Positions 7,665 to 16,672 of a DNA stretch of 64,000 nucleotides are shown here, in pieces. The position numbers were made by a program, and so were the translations under genes. Each line of letters begins with the position of its first letter. Within the stretch, counting starts at the first letter, position 1. The stretch covers positions 1 to 64,000 of the forward strand of contig NZ_KB899289.1 of assembly GCF_000378145.1 (NCBI RefSeq), given 5' to 3'. This DNA comes from Saccharibacillus kuerlensis DSM 22868. Its GTDB lineage: Bacteria > Bacillota > Bacilli > Paenibacillales > Paenibacillaceae. The notes under the pieces are model-generated. The model did not search any database and was not told the origin of the DNA. It saw only the letters and a list, made by a program, of their open reading frames with translations.

Positions 7665-10600
7665 ATGTTCCAAACCGAAGAAAAGCTTGCCGCGCGTATT
7701 ACCGAGCTGGACAAGTATCGCTATCGTGATGCCATACAACTGGAAGAGTGGTTGGGGCTGGAGGATGAGAAAGGAGAAAACGGGACTTTTCCGCCGGTCT
7801 TTGGAAAAGATCAATCGGCCAATGAAGACGGGCTGCAGACGCAGGTTTACCGAATCGGAGATCATTGGACCGGCCGGGACCGTTACCTCTGGCTGTACCG
7901 TCAGGTGGAAGTGCCTGCGGAATGGGCGGAGCGCCGGGTTGTCGGGCGTTTCGACTTTGGTCGAACCGGAGACTTTTACAACAGTGGGTTTGAATCGCTT
8001 CTCTTCTTGAATGGCCATCCTTATCAAGGTGTCGACTCCAATCATCAGGAAGTGTTCCTGGAATACTCGGCGGGCCATACGCTGGAACTGGCATTTCGGT
8101 TGTGGTCCGGGCTGGAAGGCGGAGGTCTTCCGCTGCCGCAGGAGCACAGGCTGCGTATGGCCGAGCTGGCCTGGCTGGACGAAGATACGGATGACTTATA
8201 CTACACGTCGCGTGCCGTACTCGGCGTATACAAGCAGCTGCCGGACAATGAAGCGTTGAAGTCGGAGCTGCTGGCGCTGCTGAAGGGCATTTATAGGCTG
8301 CTGGACTGGTCGAAGCCTGGCAGCGAGTCTTTTTATACAAGCGTTATCGAAGCCAATACACAGCTGCGTGAGCAGTTGAAAGCAATGAAGCGGGAGCATC
8401 CTGTAACGGTAACCGCAATAGGACACACGCACATCGACGTAGCTTGGTTGTGGAGGCTGACGCATACGAGGGAGAAAGCGGCCCGTTCTTTTTCCACCGT
8501 GCTGCGTCTGATGGAGCAGTTTCCCGAATATGTCTTTTTGCAGACTCAGCCTCAGCTGTACGAGTATATCCGTCACGATTATCCTCAGCTGTACGAACGG
8601 ATCGCCGAGCGGGTGAAGGAAGGACGATGGGAAGCCGGCGGAGCCATGTGGCTGGAAGCGGACTGCAATCTGCCAAGCGGAGAATCGCTGGTGCGGCAAA
8701 TCTTGCAGGGAACGCTCTTTTTCCGCGAAGAATTCGGAACGGAATGCACGCATCTATGGCTGCCGGACGTGTTTGGATACAGCTGGGCACTGCCGCAGAT
8801 CCTGCGCAAATGCGGTATCGAGACATTCATGACGACCAAGATCGGATGGAACACCTATAACCGGATGCCGCACGATACTTTTTATTGGAGAGGAATCGAC
8901 GGCAGCGAAGTACTGACCCATTTTATTACGACGCCCGCGCGTGCAAATTCGGAAGGCTATACGTACAACGGCGTAATCGAAGCTTTTTCCGTACAAGGAA
9001 TTTGGGACGGTTACCGGGAAAAAAGGCTGAACCGCGAACTGCTGCTGGCATACGGATACGGTGACGGCGGAGGCGGCGTGACGCGCGATATGCTGGAAAT
9101 GCGCCGCCGCCTCGACGATCTGCCGGGTATCCCCAACGTCAAGCCGGGGCGGGCCGACGATTATTTCAAGCGCCTGAACGAGACCGTTCGCAATACAGAC
9201 GAATACGTGCATAAGTGGGACGGCGAGCTGTATTTGGAGACGCACCGGGGCACCTACACCAGCCAAGCCTACGTTAAACGGATGAATCGCAAGCTGGAGC
9301 TGCTGTACCGCGAAGCGGAATGGATGCAGGTGCTGCTGGCCGCGGAAAAAGGGAGCTTTGATCATTATCCGGCGAACGAACTGCAGGAAGGATGGAAAAT
9401 TCTGCTGCGCAATCAGTTCCATGACATTATTCCGGGCTCGGCAATCCGCGAAGTATACGAAGATGCGAGGCTTGAATATGAAGAAGCGGAAAGAATCGGC
9501 AGAAAGAGTATGCAGCAGGCGGCATCCGAACTGGTTGGGTTGAGCCGCCATGATCTTTCCAATTCAAATCTTTCCGACTCGAATGCATCGTCTGAAAAAG
9601 CTGAGGAGTATACGGTATTCAACAGTGCCTTTTTCTCCAGAACCGGACTTGCTGCAGTGGAATGTCCGGATAGTGGGGGAAGAAATTGGAAAGCATCAGA
9701 CGGAAGCCTGTTAACCGCCCAGCGACTCGATGAACAATATTGGTTGGTGGAGGTACCTTCTCTGCCGATATTGGGGACAACGGTTATTCAAGCTGAGCGC
9801 TCCAATCCGCATCCTCAGAACGTTTCATCGAAGCTGCCTTTCTCATGGAATGGAACCCATTTGATTACGCCTTTCTACGAATTGGAGTGGACCGCAGGTG
9901 GGCAGCTCAGCCGAATTTACGATCGGGAAGTGGAGCGAGACGTGCTGGCGGAAGGCGAATGTGGGAACAGACTGCAGGTATTCGAGGACAAGCCGCTGGA
10001 GTACGATGCGTGGAATATCGACCTGTATTATACGGAAAAAATGCGAGAAATCACGGAACTTGTGTCTATGGAGCTAGTCGCAAATGGTCCACTATTCGCA
10101 GTGCTGCGTCTGACGCTGCGTTACATGGATTCTTCCGTCGTACAGGATGTTCGGGTATATGCGGGAAGCCGCCGAATTGACTTCGAGACCCGCGTCGATT
10201 GGCATGAACATCATCAACTGCTGAAAGTCGCGTTCCCGGTCGGAATTCGTTCTACCGAAGCGACGTATGACATTCAGTTCGGCAATGTAAAGCGTCCCAC
10301 TCATTGGAATACGAGCTGGGATTACGCCCGGTTCGAGACGGTCGGTCATCAATGGGCGGATCTGTCCGAGCGGGGATACGGTGTCAGTCTGCTCAACGAC
10401 TGCAAGTACGGCTATGATATTAAGGAAAATGTCATGCGTCTGACGCTGATCAAATCCGCGACCGAACCCGATTGGGATGCCGATCAAGGCGAGCATCTGT
10501 TTACGTACTCGCTGCTTCCGCATTCGGACGATTGGGTGGAGGGACGGACGGTAGAGGAGGCATGGGATCTCAATCAACCTCTCCATACGATCTCCGGAGC

Positions 10601-10883
10601 TTATTCGGCAGGAAAAGATCGATCGTTTATTCATATTGACGCGACCGGTTTGGCTGTCGATGCCGTCAAGCGGGCGGAGGATGGAGACGGGATTATCGTA
10701 AGGATGCACGAATATACAGGACGACGTGTAAAGGCGGAGATTTCCAGCGATTACAGTGTCCGGTCGTGGCAGCCGAGCGATCTGCTGGAACGTCCGATTG
10801 AAGACGCCAAACTTGGAAAACGAATGGTATGCACGTTCAAGCCGTACGAAATCATCACTCTGCGGGTACGACTGACGGATTGA
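7665..10883 (+). CDS. Alpha-mannosidase, glycoside hydrolase family 38
   Basis: Zinc-dependent retaining alpha-mannosidase, probably cytosolic since no signal peptide is visible. It has 1072 residues, normal for bacterial GH38. The metal-binding motif GHTHIDVAWLW is at about 253-263. WLEADCNLPSGESLVRQ follows, then WLPDVFGYSWALPQI with the likely nucleophile Asp at about 368, and later RNQFHDIIPGSAIREVYEDA. The C-terminal beta-sandwich domains follow (RIYDREVERDVL; GVSLLNDCKYGYD). The ATG at 7665 has GAGGAG seven bases upstream. Its 3' end overlaps the convergent AraC gene by 29 bases. Substrate is presumably an alpha-mannoside taken up by the cell; no transporter is present nearby. Confidence 0.93.
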   Translation: MFQTEEKLAARITELDKYRYRDAIQLEEWLGLEDEKGENGTFPPVFGKDQSANEDGLQTQVYRIGDHWTGRDRYLWLYRQVEVPAEWAERRVVGRFDFGRTGDFYNSGFESLLFLNGHPYQGVDSNHQEVFLEYSAGHTLELAFRLWSGLEGGGLPLPQEHRLRMAELAWLDEDTDDLYYTSRAVLGVYKQLPDNEALKSELLALLKGIYRLLDWSKPGSESFYTSVIEANTQLREQLKAMKREHPVTVTAIGHTHIDVAWLWRLTHTREKAARSFSTVLRLMEQFPEYVFLQTQPQLYEYIRHDYPQLYERIAERVKEGRWEAGGAMWLEADCNLPSGESLVRQILQGTLFFREEFGTECTHLWLPDVFGYSWALPQILRKCGIETFMTTKIGWNTYNRMPHDTFYWRGIDGSEVLTHFITTPARANSEGYTYNGVIEAFSVQGIWDGYREKRLNRELLLAYGYGDGGGGVTRDMLEMRRRLDDLPGIPNVKPGRADDYFKRLNETVRNTDEYVHKWDGELYLETHRGTYTSQAYVKRMNRKLELLYREAEWMQVLLAAEKGSFDHYPANELQEGWKILLRNQFHDIIPGSAIREVYEDARLEYEEAERIGRKSMQQAASELVGLSRHDLSNSNLSDSNASSEKAEEYTVFNSAFFSRTGLAAVECPDSGGRNWKASDGSLLTAQRLDEQYWLVEVPSLPILGTTVIQAERSNPHPQNVSSKLPFSWNGTHLITPFYELEWTAGGQLSRIYDREVERDVLAEGECGNRLQVFEDKPLEYDAWNIDLYYTEKMREITELVSMELVANGPLFAVLRLTLRYMDSSVVQDVRVYAGSRRIDFETRVDWHEHHQLLKVAFPVGIRSTEATYDIQFGNVKRPTHWNTSWDYARFETVGHQWADLSERGYGVSLLNDCKYGYDIKENVMRLTLIKSATEPDWDADQGEHLFTYSLLPHSDDWVEGRTVEEAWDLNQPLHTISGAYSAGKDRSFIHIDATGLAVDAVKRAEDGDGIIVRMHEYTGRRVKAEISSDYSVRSWQPSDLLERPIEDAKLGKRMVCTFKPYEIITLRVRLTD

Positions 10884-11829
10884 GTGAACGTAACGTAGTC
10901 GTTGACGTATTCAATGACGTGCTCGCTAGCGTATTTGTTGATGTACTCGATGACATATTCAGTGACGTATTTGCAGAGTGATTTAGCTTCCGGTAAGTTC
11001 TTGGAGACATCCCGGACAGCCGCTTGAACATTTTGCCGAAGTGGGAAAAGTTATCGAAACCGGCAAGTTCCGAAACGTTCGTTACGCTGTGACTCGTTTC
11101 TCGCAGCAGGCGCTGAGCTTCCTTCACTCGCGTAATATTGACGTATTCGGCAAATCTAAAACCTGTCACGTCCTTAAATACTCGACTAAGGTGGCTGCGG
11201 CTGATATAGAAACGTTTTGCCAATTCGTCGAGTTCTAGCGGTTCGTCGTAATTCGCATTGATATGCCGAACGACTTCGGATATTTTGCGTTGAACAGGAG
11301 TCGGCTCGGGCAGTGCAGAGGAGCTGCGGCGCTGGAAGCAGCGGGCCGCAAGCAGCAGCAGTTCGCCCGCCATATGACGAACGTGCAGCCGGTAGCCGGG
11401 CGGACGTTCGTGCAGCTCGGCAAGCAGAGAGCAGAGCAGCTCTTCCGCTCGCATTCGCTCCTGCAGATTGGGCCGAATCAGCGGACTGCTCTGGGTGAAT
11501 GGAGTCAGCAGCAGCTCGCGCTCCTCCAGGGAGTACTCGCGAAAGTATTCCGGCGCGAAATACAGCACCACCCGCTCGTGATCAGGTACACCAGAATCGC
11601 CGCTCTTGTGCAGCTCATTCGAATCGATCAGCACTAGATCTCCGGCATGAATCCGATAAACGCTGTCTTTGATAAAATAACGACGTTCGCCGCTGAACAG
11701 ATAATACAGCTCGTAATCGCGGTGATAATGGTTTTCCTTCATCGAGTAATGTCCGCTTCTACGGTCAAATTCCATTCGAAGATGTTCATTTTCGTAATTC
11801 AGCACGTTGGGAATCTGTTGGAGCGTCAT
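10855..11829 (-). CDS. AraC-family transcriptional regulator
   Basis: The N-terminal cupin-like sensing domain (HYHRDYELYYLFSGERRYF, then AGDLVLIDSNELH) is followed by two helix-turn-helix motifs of the AraC type at about 195-290 (LDELAKRFYISRSHLSRVFK and FDNFSHFGKMFKRLSGMSP). The ATG at 11829 has GAGGAGG seven bases upstream, better than the TTG two codons earlier. After the normal AraC end (RTYRKL) it carries about 40 extra Ser/Thr/Asn-rich residues encoded by a short degenerate repeat that runs into the convergent mannosidase gene. It is divergent from the acetylesterase gene, which it may control. Confidence 0.88.
   Translation of the reverse strand: MTLQQIPNVLNYENEHLRMEFDRRSGHYSMKENHYHRDYELYYLFSGERRYFIKDSVYRIHAGDLVLIDSNELHKSGDSGVPDHERVVLYFAPEYFREYSLEERELLLTPFTQSSPLIRPNLQERMRAEELLCSLLAELHERPPGYRLHVRHMAGELLLLAARCFQRRSSSALPEPTPVQRKISEVVRHINANYDEPLELDELAKRFYISRSHLSRVFKDVTGFRFAEYVNITRVKEAQRLLRETSHSVTNVSELAGFDNFSHFGKMFKRLSGMSPRTYRKLNHSANTSLNMSSSTSTNTLASTSLNTSTTTLRSLNPSVVPAE
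10890..10975 (-). repeat. Degenerate short repeat in the AraC 3' end
   Basis: The coding strand repeats variants of AATACGTCA about seven times, giving N-T-S/T-rich protein. Such short units expand by slippage. The repeat lies just beyond the mannosidase stop. Confidence 0.5.
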
Positions 11830-11895
11830 TGCCAACCTCCTCGTCTTTGTTCTACAATTTCTTCCAGTGTAACAAAAAAGGCGGGGTATTCGTCA

Positions 11896-11909
11896 AGAAA
11901 GCGCTTATA
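11896..11909. promoter_or_regulatory. Possible cre site between AraC and acetylesterase genes
   Basis: AGAAAGCGCTTATA matches the CcpA consensus except at two defined positions. It lies in the divergent intergenic region, where catabolite control of pectin genes would be expected. Confidence 0.25.
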
Positions 11910-11980
11910 TGCGGTGAAAATCCGTCCGTATCAAGGTAATCTGGTCGAAAAGAAAAGATAGAGCGAGAGGAGAAGAAAGC

Positions 11981-12700
11981 ATGAAGATAACGAGTTTTTA
12001 TCTGGCAGGCGATTCTACAATGGCCGATTATCCGGAAGAGCGTGCGCCGATGCAGGGATGGGGAAACAAGCTGCCTCTTTTTTTGCCAGGGGGAAGCAAG
12101 GTTGTCAACGAAGCGGTCTGCGGTCGGAGCAGTCAAAGCTTTATCGAAGAAGGCAGGCTGGATCGTATATTGCAAGCAATTAGAGAAGGCGATTATCTAC
12201 TGATTCAGTTTGGTCACAACGACGCCAAAGACGACCCGGAGCGCCATACGAGTCCTTGGAGCAGCTACAGAGAATGTCTGCTGCGTTATATCGACGGAGC
12301 GAGGGGGAAAGGCGCTCAGCCGATTCTAATTACTCCGCTGAGTCGTCGTCATTTCGACGCGGATAATCTGCTGCTGGCTACCCACGGCGATTATCCCCGG
12401 GCGATGGAAGCATTAGCCGTACGGGAAAATGTTCCGATTATTGATCTGACAAGCCGCAGCGCCGCCGTTTACAAAGAAATGGGCGAACGGCAATCTAGAC
12501 AATGGTTTACACAATTTGCTCCGGGTGAGCACCCCAACTACCCGGAAGGGATTGAGGACAATACTCATCTGAATGAGCAGGGGGCAGAAGCGGTGGCGGA
12601 ACTGGTAGCGGACGGACTGCGGCGGATCGGAGTGCGAACATTAGGTGGAAGCTTTACCGAAGTGTCAGCGGAATTCCGAGAGGCGGTGGAAAAAGTTTGA
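11981..12700 (+). CDS. Rhamnogalacturonan acetylesterase (SGNH hydrolase, CE12 type)
   Basis: Removes acetyl groups from rhamnogalacturonan. SGNH blocks are present: GDSTMADYP with the nucleophile Ser near residue 12, the Gly block in NEAVCGRSSQSF, the Asn block FGHNDAKDDP near 77, and the catalytic Asp/His region DNTHLNEQGA near 190. At 239 residues and without a signal peptide it resembles the cytosolic RhgT/YxiM group. GAGAGGAG precedes the ATG. Its stop overlaps the TTG where a decayed GH115-like gene begins, so the two were once coupled. Confidence 0.87.
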   Translation: MKITSFYLAGDSTMADYPEERAPMQGWGNKLPLFLPGGSKVVNEAVCGRSSQSFIEEGRLDRILQAIREGDYLLIQFGHNDAKDDPERHTSPWSSYRECLLRYIDGARGKGAQPILITPLSRRHFDADNLLLATHGDYPRAMEALAVRENVPIIDLTSRSAAVYKEMGERQSRQWFTQFAPGEHPNYPEGIEDNTHLNEQGAEAVAELVADGLRRIGVRTLGGSFTEVSAEFREAVEKV

Positions 12701-14365
12701 ATACAAATTTTTCTGCTGCAGAAGCTTTTTGTTTAAAGGGAAGTGTGCGCATTTGCTTATCGGAAGAAGTCGCGCAGTCCTCTGAGGTCACTCATGCGCT
12801 GCGGCGGCAGCATGGTCGTTCCGGGGACAGATCTGCCGCGTCATGGCATTCATAACCGATTAGCGTCGGAAATGGGATTGAAAGTGACGCATCATCACGC
12901 CGAGCCGTTGGGAGCGGAGATGTTTCTAAGAGCTTTTCCCGATCATCCTGGCAGCTATCATTGGGAACCCGAGCGATATGAGCGGCTGTGGCGTCAAGCG
13001 ATCGAGGATCAGAAAGATCTGGATATAATCTGGGTACTGTCCTGCCGGGGAATGGGGATAAACCTTTTTGGGAGGATGATCCGGAATTTGATACTCCGGA
13101 GAAGCGTGGAGCACAGATTGGCAAAGTCATGCAAAGGCAGTACGATCTCGTCAAGAAATATGTGGAGAACCCGGTTTGCTACGCAGCGCTTTACGGTGAG
13201 ATTGCCGAGCTGTACAAGGAAGGACATGTGCGTCTGCCTGAAGAAACAATTCGCGTATGGGCGGATAACGGCTATGGTTGCATGGTATCGAGACGCAGAG
13301 ATCAAGAAAATTTGCGGATTCCGTCTCTTCCCGCTGCAGCAGAAAACGGTCTTCACGGTCTGTATTACCATATTACATTCCATGATCTGCAGGCATCCAA
13401 TCATCTGACAATGTACACCGGTTCGGCCGAATTTTTGAAGAAAGAGCTGGAAACGGCTTTTTCCGCCGGCGCAGACGATTATCTGCTGCTTAACTGCGGG
13501 AATATTCGTCTGCATGTGTATCCACTGGATATTGTGCGCGTGCTTTGGAGCGAAGGACAAATCGATCCGCCAACTCATTTGCGTCAGTTCGTTATGAATT
13601 ATTATTCAGCCGATTATCGTTCCACAGGGTATGATGGGCTTGTTGAATTGTACCAAAGTTATGCCGAAGCTGCTTTGAAATCTGGCCCGGATGCCGATGA
13701 TATAGCGGGCGAGCAGTATTATCATCATCCGGCAAGACAGATCATCGGGCACTGGCTTCAGGGAAAAGAACATGAACCGGACAGACGGCTGGATTGGGCG
13801 GTAGGGACCGGAACGTTTGCAGAACGGATTCAGCGGTTTGAACGAAAATTGGAACCTGCTGCCGCTCGCTGGGATGCTTGGCTGAAGCGATGTGACGAGG
13901 TGATGGATGAGCTCGATGAACCGGACAGACGGCGGGCGGCAGACCAGCTTCGTATACACGGTGAGCTGCATAGGTCTGGTTCCATCGGATTCTATCTGCT
14001 GTGCCGGGCATATGCGGAGTACCGGAGACAACTTACCCGCAGGCTTTCGTACTGGCACCGGAGTCGTTGTGGAGTTATAAAAAAGGACTGGAAGCGTTAA
14101 GGGACGCAGAACATGAGAAATAGAAGGGTTTTTACAAAGCAGACTGGTTGACGAACATTGCAAGTACTGTACAGAATGTTGATACGCTTCGAAAGTGCTG
14201 CGCATGCATGGGGACAGTCCCGACTTCTTCCTATGGTACAAAGAATACCTGATGCCGGAGACGGAGAAATATATTTATCTGGAAAACACACATCGGCAGC
14301 CGCTGGAGGATGGTGAGCTGGCGCGAAGACTGAAGGAAACGCTTTTTTCAACTTCAATGAAGTAG
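12697..14365 (+). pseudogene. Decayed GH115-type glycosidase (alpha-glucuronidase family)
   Basis: Remnants of one long gene lie in several frames. A TTG at 12697 overlaps the acetylesterase stop and starts a short N-terminal relic. The main body begins near 12800 with MGLKVTHHHAEPLGAEM and changes frame at the G-run 13054-13057, where restoring one G gives RGMGDKPFWEDD. It continues with LYGEIAELYKEGH, IRVWADNGYGC and GLYYHITFHD, all positioned like GH115 motifs. Near 14030-14050 the frame changes again (LAPESLWSYKKGLEALRDAE). TAG replaces a probable Trp codon at about 14132, and one more shift leads to the last piece, ending FLWYKEYLMPETEKYIY, with a stop at 14363. About 130 N-terminal residues appear deleted. 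Family assignment is by motif resemblance. Clearly non-functional as one protein. Confidence 0.75.
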
Positions 14366-14380
14366 TCGAATGTTATAGGG

Positions 14381-14416
14381 ACCGCTTTTCCTTTTCCAGG
14401 ATAGGCGGTTTTTTTT
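14381..14416 (+). terminator. Terminator after the GH115 relic
   Basis: ACCGC...GCGGT with an inner CCT/AGG pair is followed by eight T residues. It probably ended the acetylesterase-GH115 transcript. Confidence 0.55.
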
Positions 14417-14465
14417 CTGGAGTAATCAGTTCGAGAAGATTCCTTTTCAATTCTTTTTCCAGCAG

Positions 14466-14813
14466 ATGAACGACGATAAGAGCCGGGATTTCATGCATCA
14501 GTATATGGTGCCGAACAGCCGGGACGAGGGAATTACAGGAATTCAAACGGTCGGCATTCATGGAGAATGGACAGACGGCGATCTGAAAGTTGTAGAGGCT
14601 ATTTTTGAACGCTGTGTGCAGAACGGACCTGATGGCCTATTGGAGATCGAGCTTTCGGGAGAAAGTAAGCAGCGGATCCGTTTATTTCCTGCCGATAGTT
14701 ATAGGATGGAAATTACGCTTGCAGCGGACAACTCGGAACATGATAGAAAACGGATCGAAATGCCAAATGTAATACTGAATGTGAAGATGGAGAAAAAGGG
14801 GCTCGATCTGTGA
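14466..14813 (+). CDS. Hypothetical protein, possibly a remnant
   Basis: An open frame of 115 residues, acidic and without signal peptide or membrane segment; I do not recognise its family. Residues 30-70 (DLKVVEAIFERCVQNGPDG) look like a genuine helical protein. No ribosome-binding site precedes the ATG, and it follows a terminator and a decayed gene, so it may be the 3' part of a lost gene. A perfect bidirectional terminator follows at 14881. Confidence 0.4.
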   Translation: MNDDKSRDFMHQYMVPNSRDEGITGIQTVGIHGEWTDGDLKVVEAIFERCVQNGPDGLLEIELSGESKQRIRLFPADSYRMEITLAADNSEHDRKRIEMPNVILNVKMEKKGLDL

Positions 14814-14880
14814 TAGATAAGGCTGAACTGAAGCCATCCGGCAGCTGAGAGCTCAACTTTCCACTTTGGACAGCTCAAAA

Positions 14881-14912
14881 AAAGAGAACCGGCAGCCGCC
14901 GGTTCTCTTTTT
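14881..14912. terminator. Bidirectional intrinsic terminator
   Basis: A perfect 13-bp stem (14881-14893 with 14898-14910, loop AGCC) has A-rich 5' and T-rich 3' flanks. It serves the plus-strand gene ending at 14813 and the minus-strand gene ending at 14954. Confidence 0.85.
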
Positions 14913-14953
14913 AAAGCAATCTCTAACTTACTGAAAAGTTACTGACTTAAGGA

Positions 14954-15232
14954 TTACTGCGCAATATGCGCAATAATCTCATCTGTAAGATCCAACGTAA
15001 TCTGATCCGCGAACACGCGCATCCGGTATTCTTGATCGAGATAACGGATAATCGCTTCGATCAGCGCGTTCTGGTTGATGTACCAGCTTCGTCCCTGTAC
15101 CGTGACATGGGCGCTGTAGCCGAGATCTTCGTCCCACAGCATCTCGACCGTCACCTCGGTAGGCCGGATCATCCGGCGTTCCGCGATGTTGATACAGACA
15201 GCGTTGATGATTTCGTCCATCGTCAGCTGCAT
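14954..15232 (-). CDS. DUF2653 family protein (YxcD-like)
   Basis: A small protein of 92 residues with the family pattern: helix MDEIINAVCINIAERR, then VTVEMLWDEDLGYSAHVTVQGR and ALIEAIIRYLDQEYRM. Function of the family is unknown. It starts three bases after the stop of the upstream exported protein, so the two form one transcript, the arrangement often seen for yxcD-type genes in Bacillota. No signal peptide is visible. The ribosome-binding site is weak (GAAGGA about 12 bases before the ATG) and lies inside the upstream gene. Confidence 0.7.
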   Translation of the reverse strand: MQLTMDEIINAVCINIAERRMIRPTEVTVEMLWDEDLGYSAHVTVQGRSWYINQNALIEAIIRYLDQEYRMRVFADQITLDLTDEIIAHIAQ

Positions 15233-15235
15233 GGC

Positions 15236-15694
15236 TTAGTAACGTCCTTCCCGTTCGCGCGAACGGCGGCGATTTTCTTGAACGGCGCGGAAGACTGCAC
15301 GAATGACTACAAACAGTGCATAAATGACGAGAACGTTAACAAGCAGGCCGAGCAGTCCGCCGAATGCGCCCATGTTGGCGAACATGCTGCCAAACAGGAG
15401 ACCTGCCAGTCCGCCGAAGAACATGCCGCGGAAGAATGAGCCGCCGAAGCCGCCGCGGTTGTTCGTATTTGAACGGTTGTAGCCGTTATTATTGGACTGC
15501 GTATTGGAATTCGAGCGGGTGCCCGAATTAATGCTGTTGTCCGGTGCTTTGTTCGGCGTGCTCTGGTACGATCTTGGTCCCGAGCTGAAGCCGCCGCCGC
15601 GGCGTGCATCCGCTTGTTCCGGCACAACTGCCGAAGCTGCGAAAAGAATCAGAAAAGATAAAATGATGGAAAAGAATTTCTTGCTTCTGTTCAT
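15236..15694 (-). CDS. Exported or membrane protein, Gly/Ser/Asn-rich, unknown function
   Basis: 152 residues from the ATG at 15694. A signal-type hydrophobic segment lies at about 7-25 (FFSIILSFLILFAASAVV). A low-complexity RGGGFSSGP...SNSNTQSNNN region follows. Two hydrophobic stretches (GGLAGLLFGSMFANMGA; LLGLLVNVLVIYALFVVI) and a very basic tail (RRRSREREGRY) end the protein. AGGAGG is 13 bases before the ATG, which is long; a rare ATT start closer to it is possible. Co-transcribed with the DUF2653 gene. Topology is an inference from hydrophobicity. Confidence 0.65.
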   Translation of the reverse strand: MNRSKKFFSIILSFLILFAASAVVPEQADARRGGGFSSGPRSYQSTPNKAPDNSINSGTRSNSNTQSNNNGYNRSNTNNRGGFGGSFFRGMFFGGLAGLLFGSMFANMGAFGGLLGLLVNVLVIYALFVVIRAVFRAVQENRRRSREREGRY

Positions 15695-15848
15695 GATAAG
15701 TAAAATTCCTCCTATAGGGTCGGTAGTAAAGAGATAAGAATCTTGGATTCTCACCTCTTTCCGAACTAATACGGAGGAATGTCGCAGGCGTTTCGATTTT
15801 TAAGAAATATTTTGAACTTTTTTTGCAGAGTTGTTTTTTGATTGAAAT

Positions 15849-16388
15849 TTAGGTCTCGGAAGTCCACTGTCCGTATTCCTGTTCGACCCAATCAATCCAA
15901 TCCACACTTGCCTTAGTTCGCATATATGCTTTTTGCAGCAGGATATAATCTTCGAAACCGATATGGCCAGGATGACGGTGTTCCATCGGAATAGCATCCT
16001 GAATATCCTTGTAATATTTCATGCGTTCGATATGAAACTCCCGACGTTCTGCGAACAAACGGCGTACTTCGGAAGGTTCGGCCAAGTGAATGCAGAAGCA
16101 TTTGAGATTAAATTCATCGCGCATGACTGGAGCTGCAGTCGGTTCCGACAGCCACCCATGCAGAGCCTGGGTGCCTTCAGGCGTAATGGAATACAATTTT
16201 TTATCCGGTTTGTCCGCCTGTTGAATCCATTTGGCACTAAGCAGTCCTTTTTCTTCCATGCTGCCAAGCAGCGGATAAATCTGGCTGTGCTTGGCCTGCC
16301 AGAAAGGCTGGATCTTGAGCATCAAATCGTAGCCCGAAGCTTCTTGGCGCGAGACCAGAGCAAGCAGACCGTAGGAAAGTATATTCAT
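15849..16388 (-). CDS. PadR-family transcriptional regulator
   Basis: The N-terminal winged helix MNILSYGLLALVSRQEASGYDLMLKI, then HSQIYPLLGSMEEKGLL and KLYSITPEGTQALHGWL, is the PadR signature. The C-terminal half is the helical dimerisation domain (VRRLFAERREFHIERMKYYKDI). Its 179 residues are the usual length for the phenolic-acid PadR subgroup. The ATG is at 16388 with a modest GGGTGA upstream. No obvious phenolic acid decarboxylase is adjacent. It is divergent from the pectate lyase gene, whose promoter region carries a palindrome (16574-16593), so control of the lyase is possible but unproven. Confidence 0.85.
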   Translation of the reverse strand: MNILSYGLLALVSRQEASGYDLMLKIQPFWQAKHSQIYPLLGSMEEKGLLSAKWIQQADKPDKKLYSITPEGTQALHGWLSEPTAAPVMRDEFNLKCFCIHLAEPSEVRRLFAERREFHIERMKYYKDIQDAIPMEHRHPGHIGFEDYILLQKAYMRTKASVDWIDWVEQEYGQWTSET

Positions 16389-16573
16389 AAAATCACCCGT
16401 TCCCTGTATTCAAGGCACCTGCCGCAGGGCAGAAGCTCTTCTCTGACCAAGTGTACAACATACAAAGAGCCTGCGGCAACCGATGAAGAACAGGAAATGT
16501 GCGAAAAGTATAACTTTAATGGATATTTAGAATGAAAGTGTTCGACGATGAAGAAGCGAGAAATTAAAAAAAA

Positions 16574-16593
16574 TGTAAAGCGACCTATTTACA
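16574..16593. promoter_or_regulatory. Operator-like inverted repeat before pectate lyase
   Basis: TGTAAA-N8-TTTACA overlaps the -35 element of the pectate lyase promoter, the position expected for a repressor site. Which regulator binds is unknown. Confidence 0.45.
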
Positions 16594-16616
16594 AAAATTG
16601 AAATAATGGAGATAAT
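16588..16616 (+). promoter_or_regulatory. Sigma-A type promoter of pectate lyase gene
   Basis: TTTACA (16588-16593), a 17-base spacer and GATAAT (16611-16616) make a near-consensus promoter 57 bases before the start codon. Confidence 0.6.
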
Positions 16617-16672
16617 TTTCTAGGAGGCTCTTTGGGGCAATCGAAATTGAATATTTTGGAGGTTATAGGTTA

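Noticed and set aside
8754-9551. Long minus-strand frame inside the mannosidase gene
   Set aside because: Antisense shadow of conserved GH38 sequence with no ribosome-binding site.
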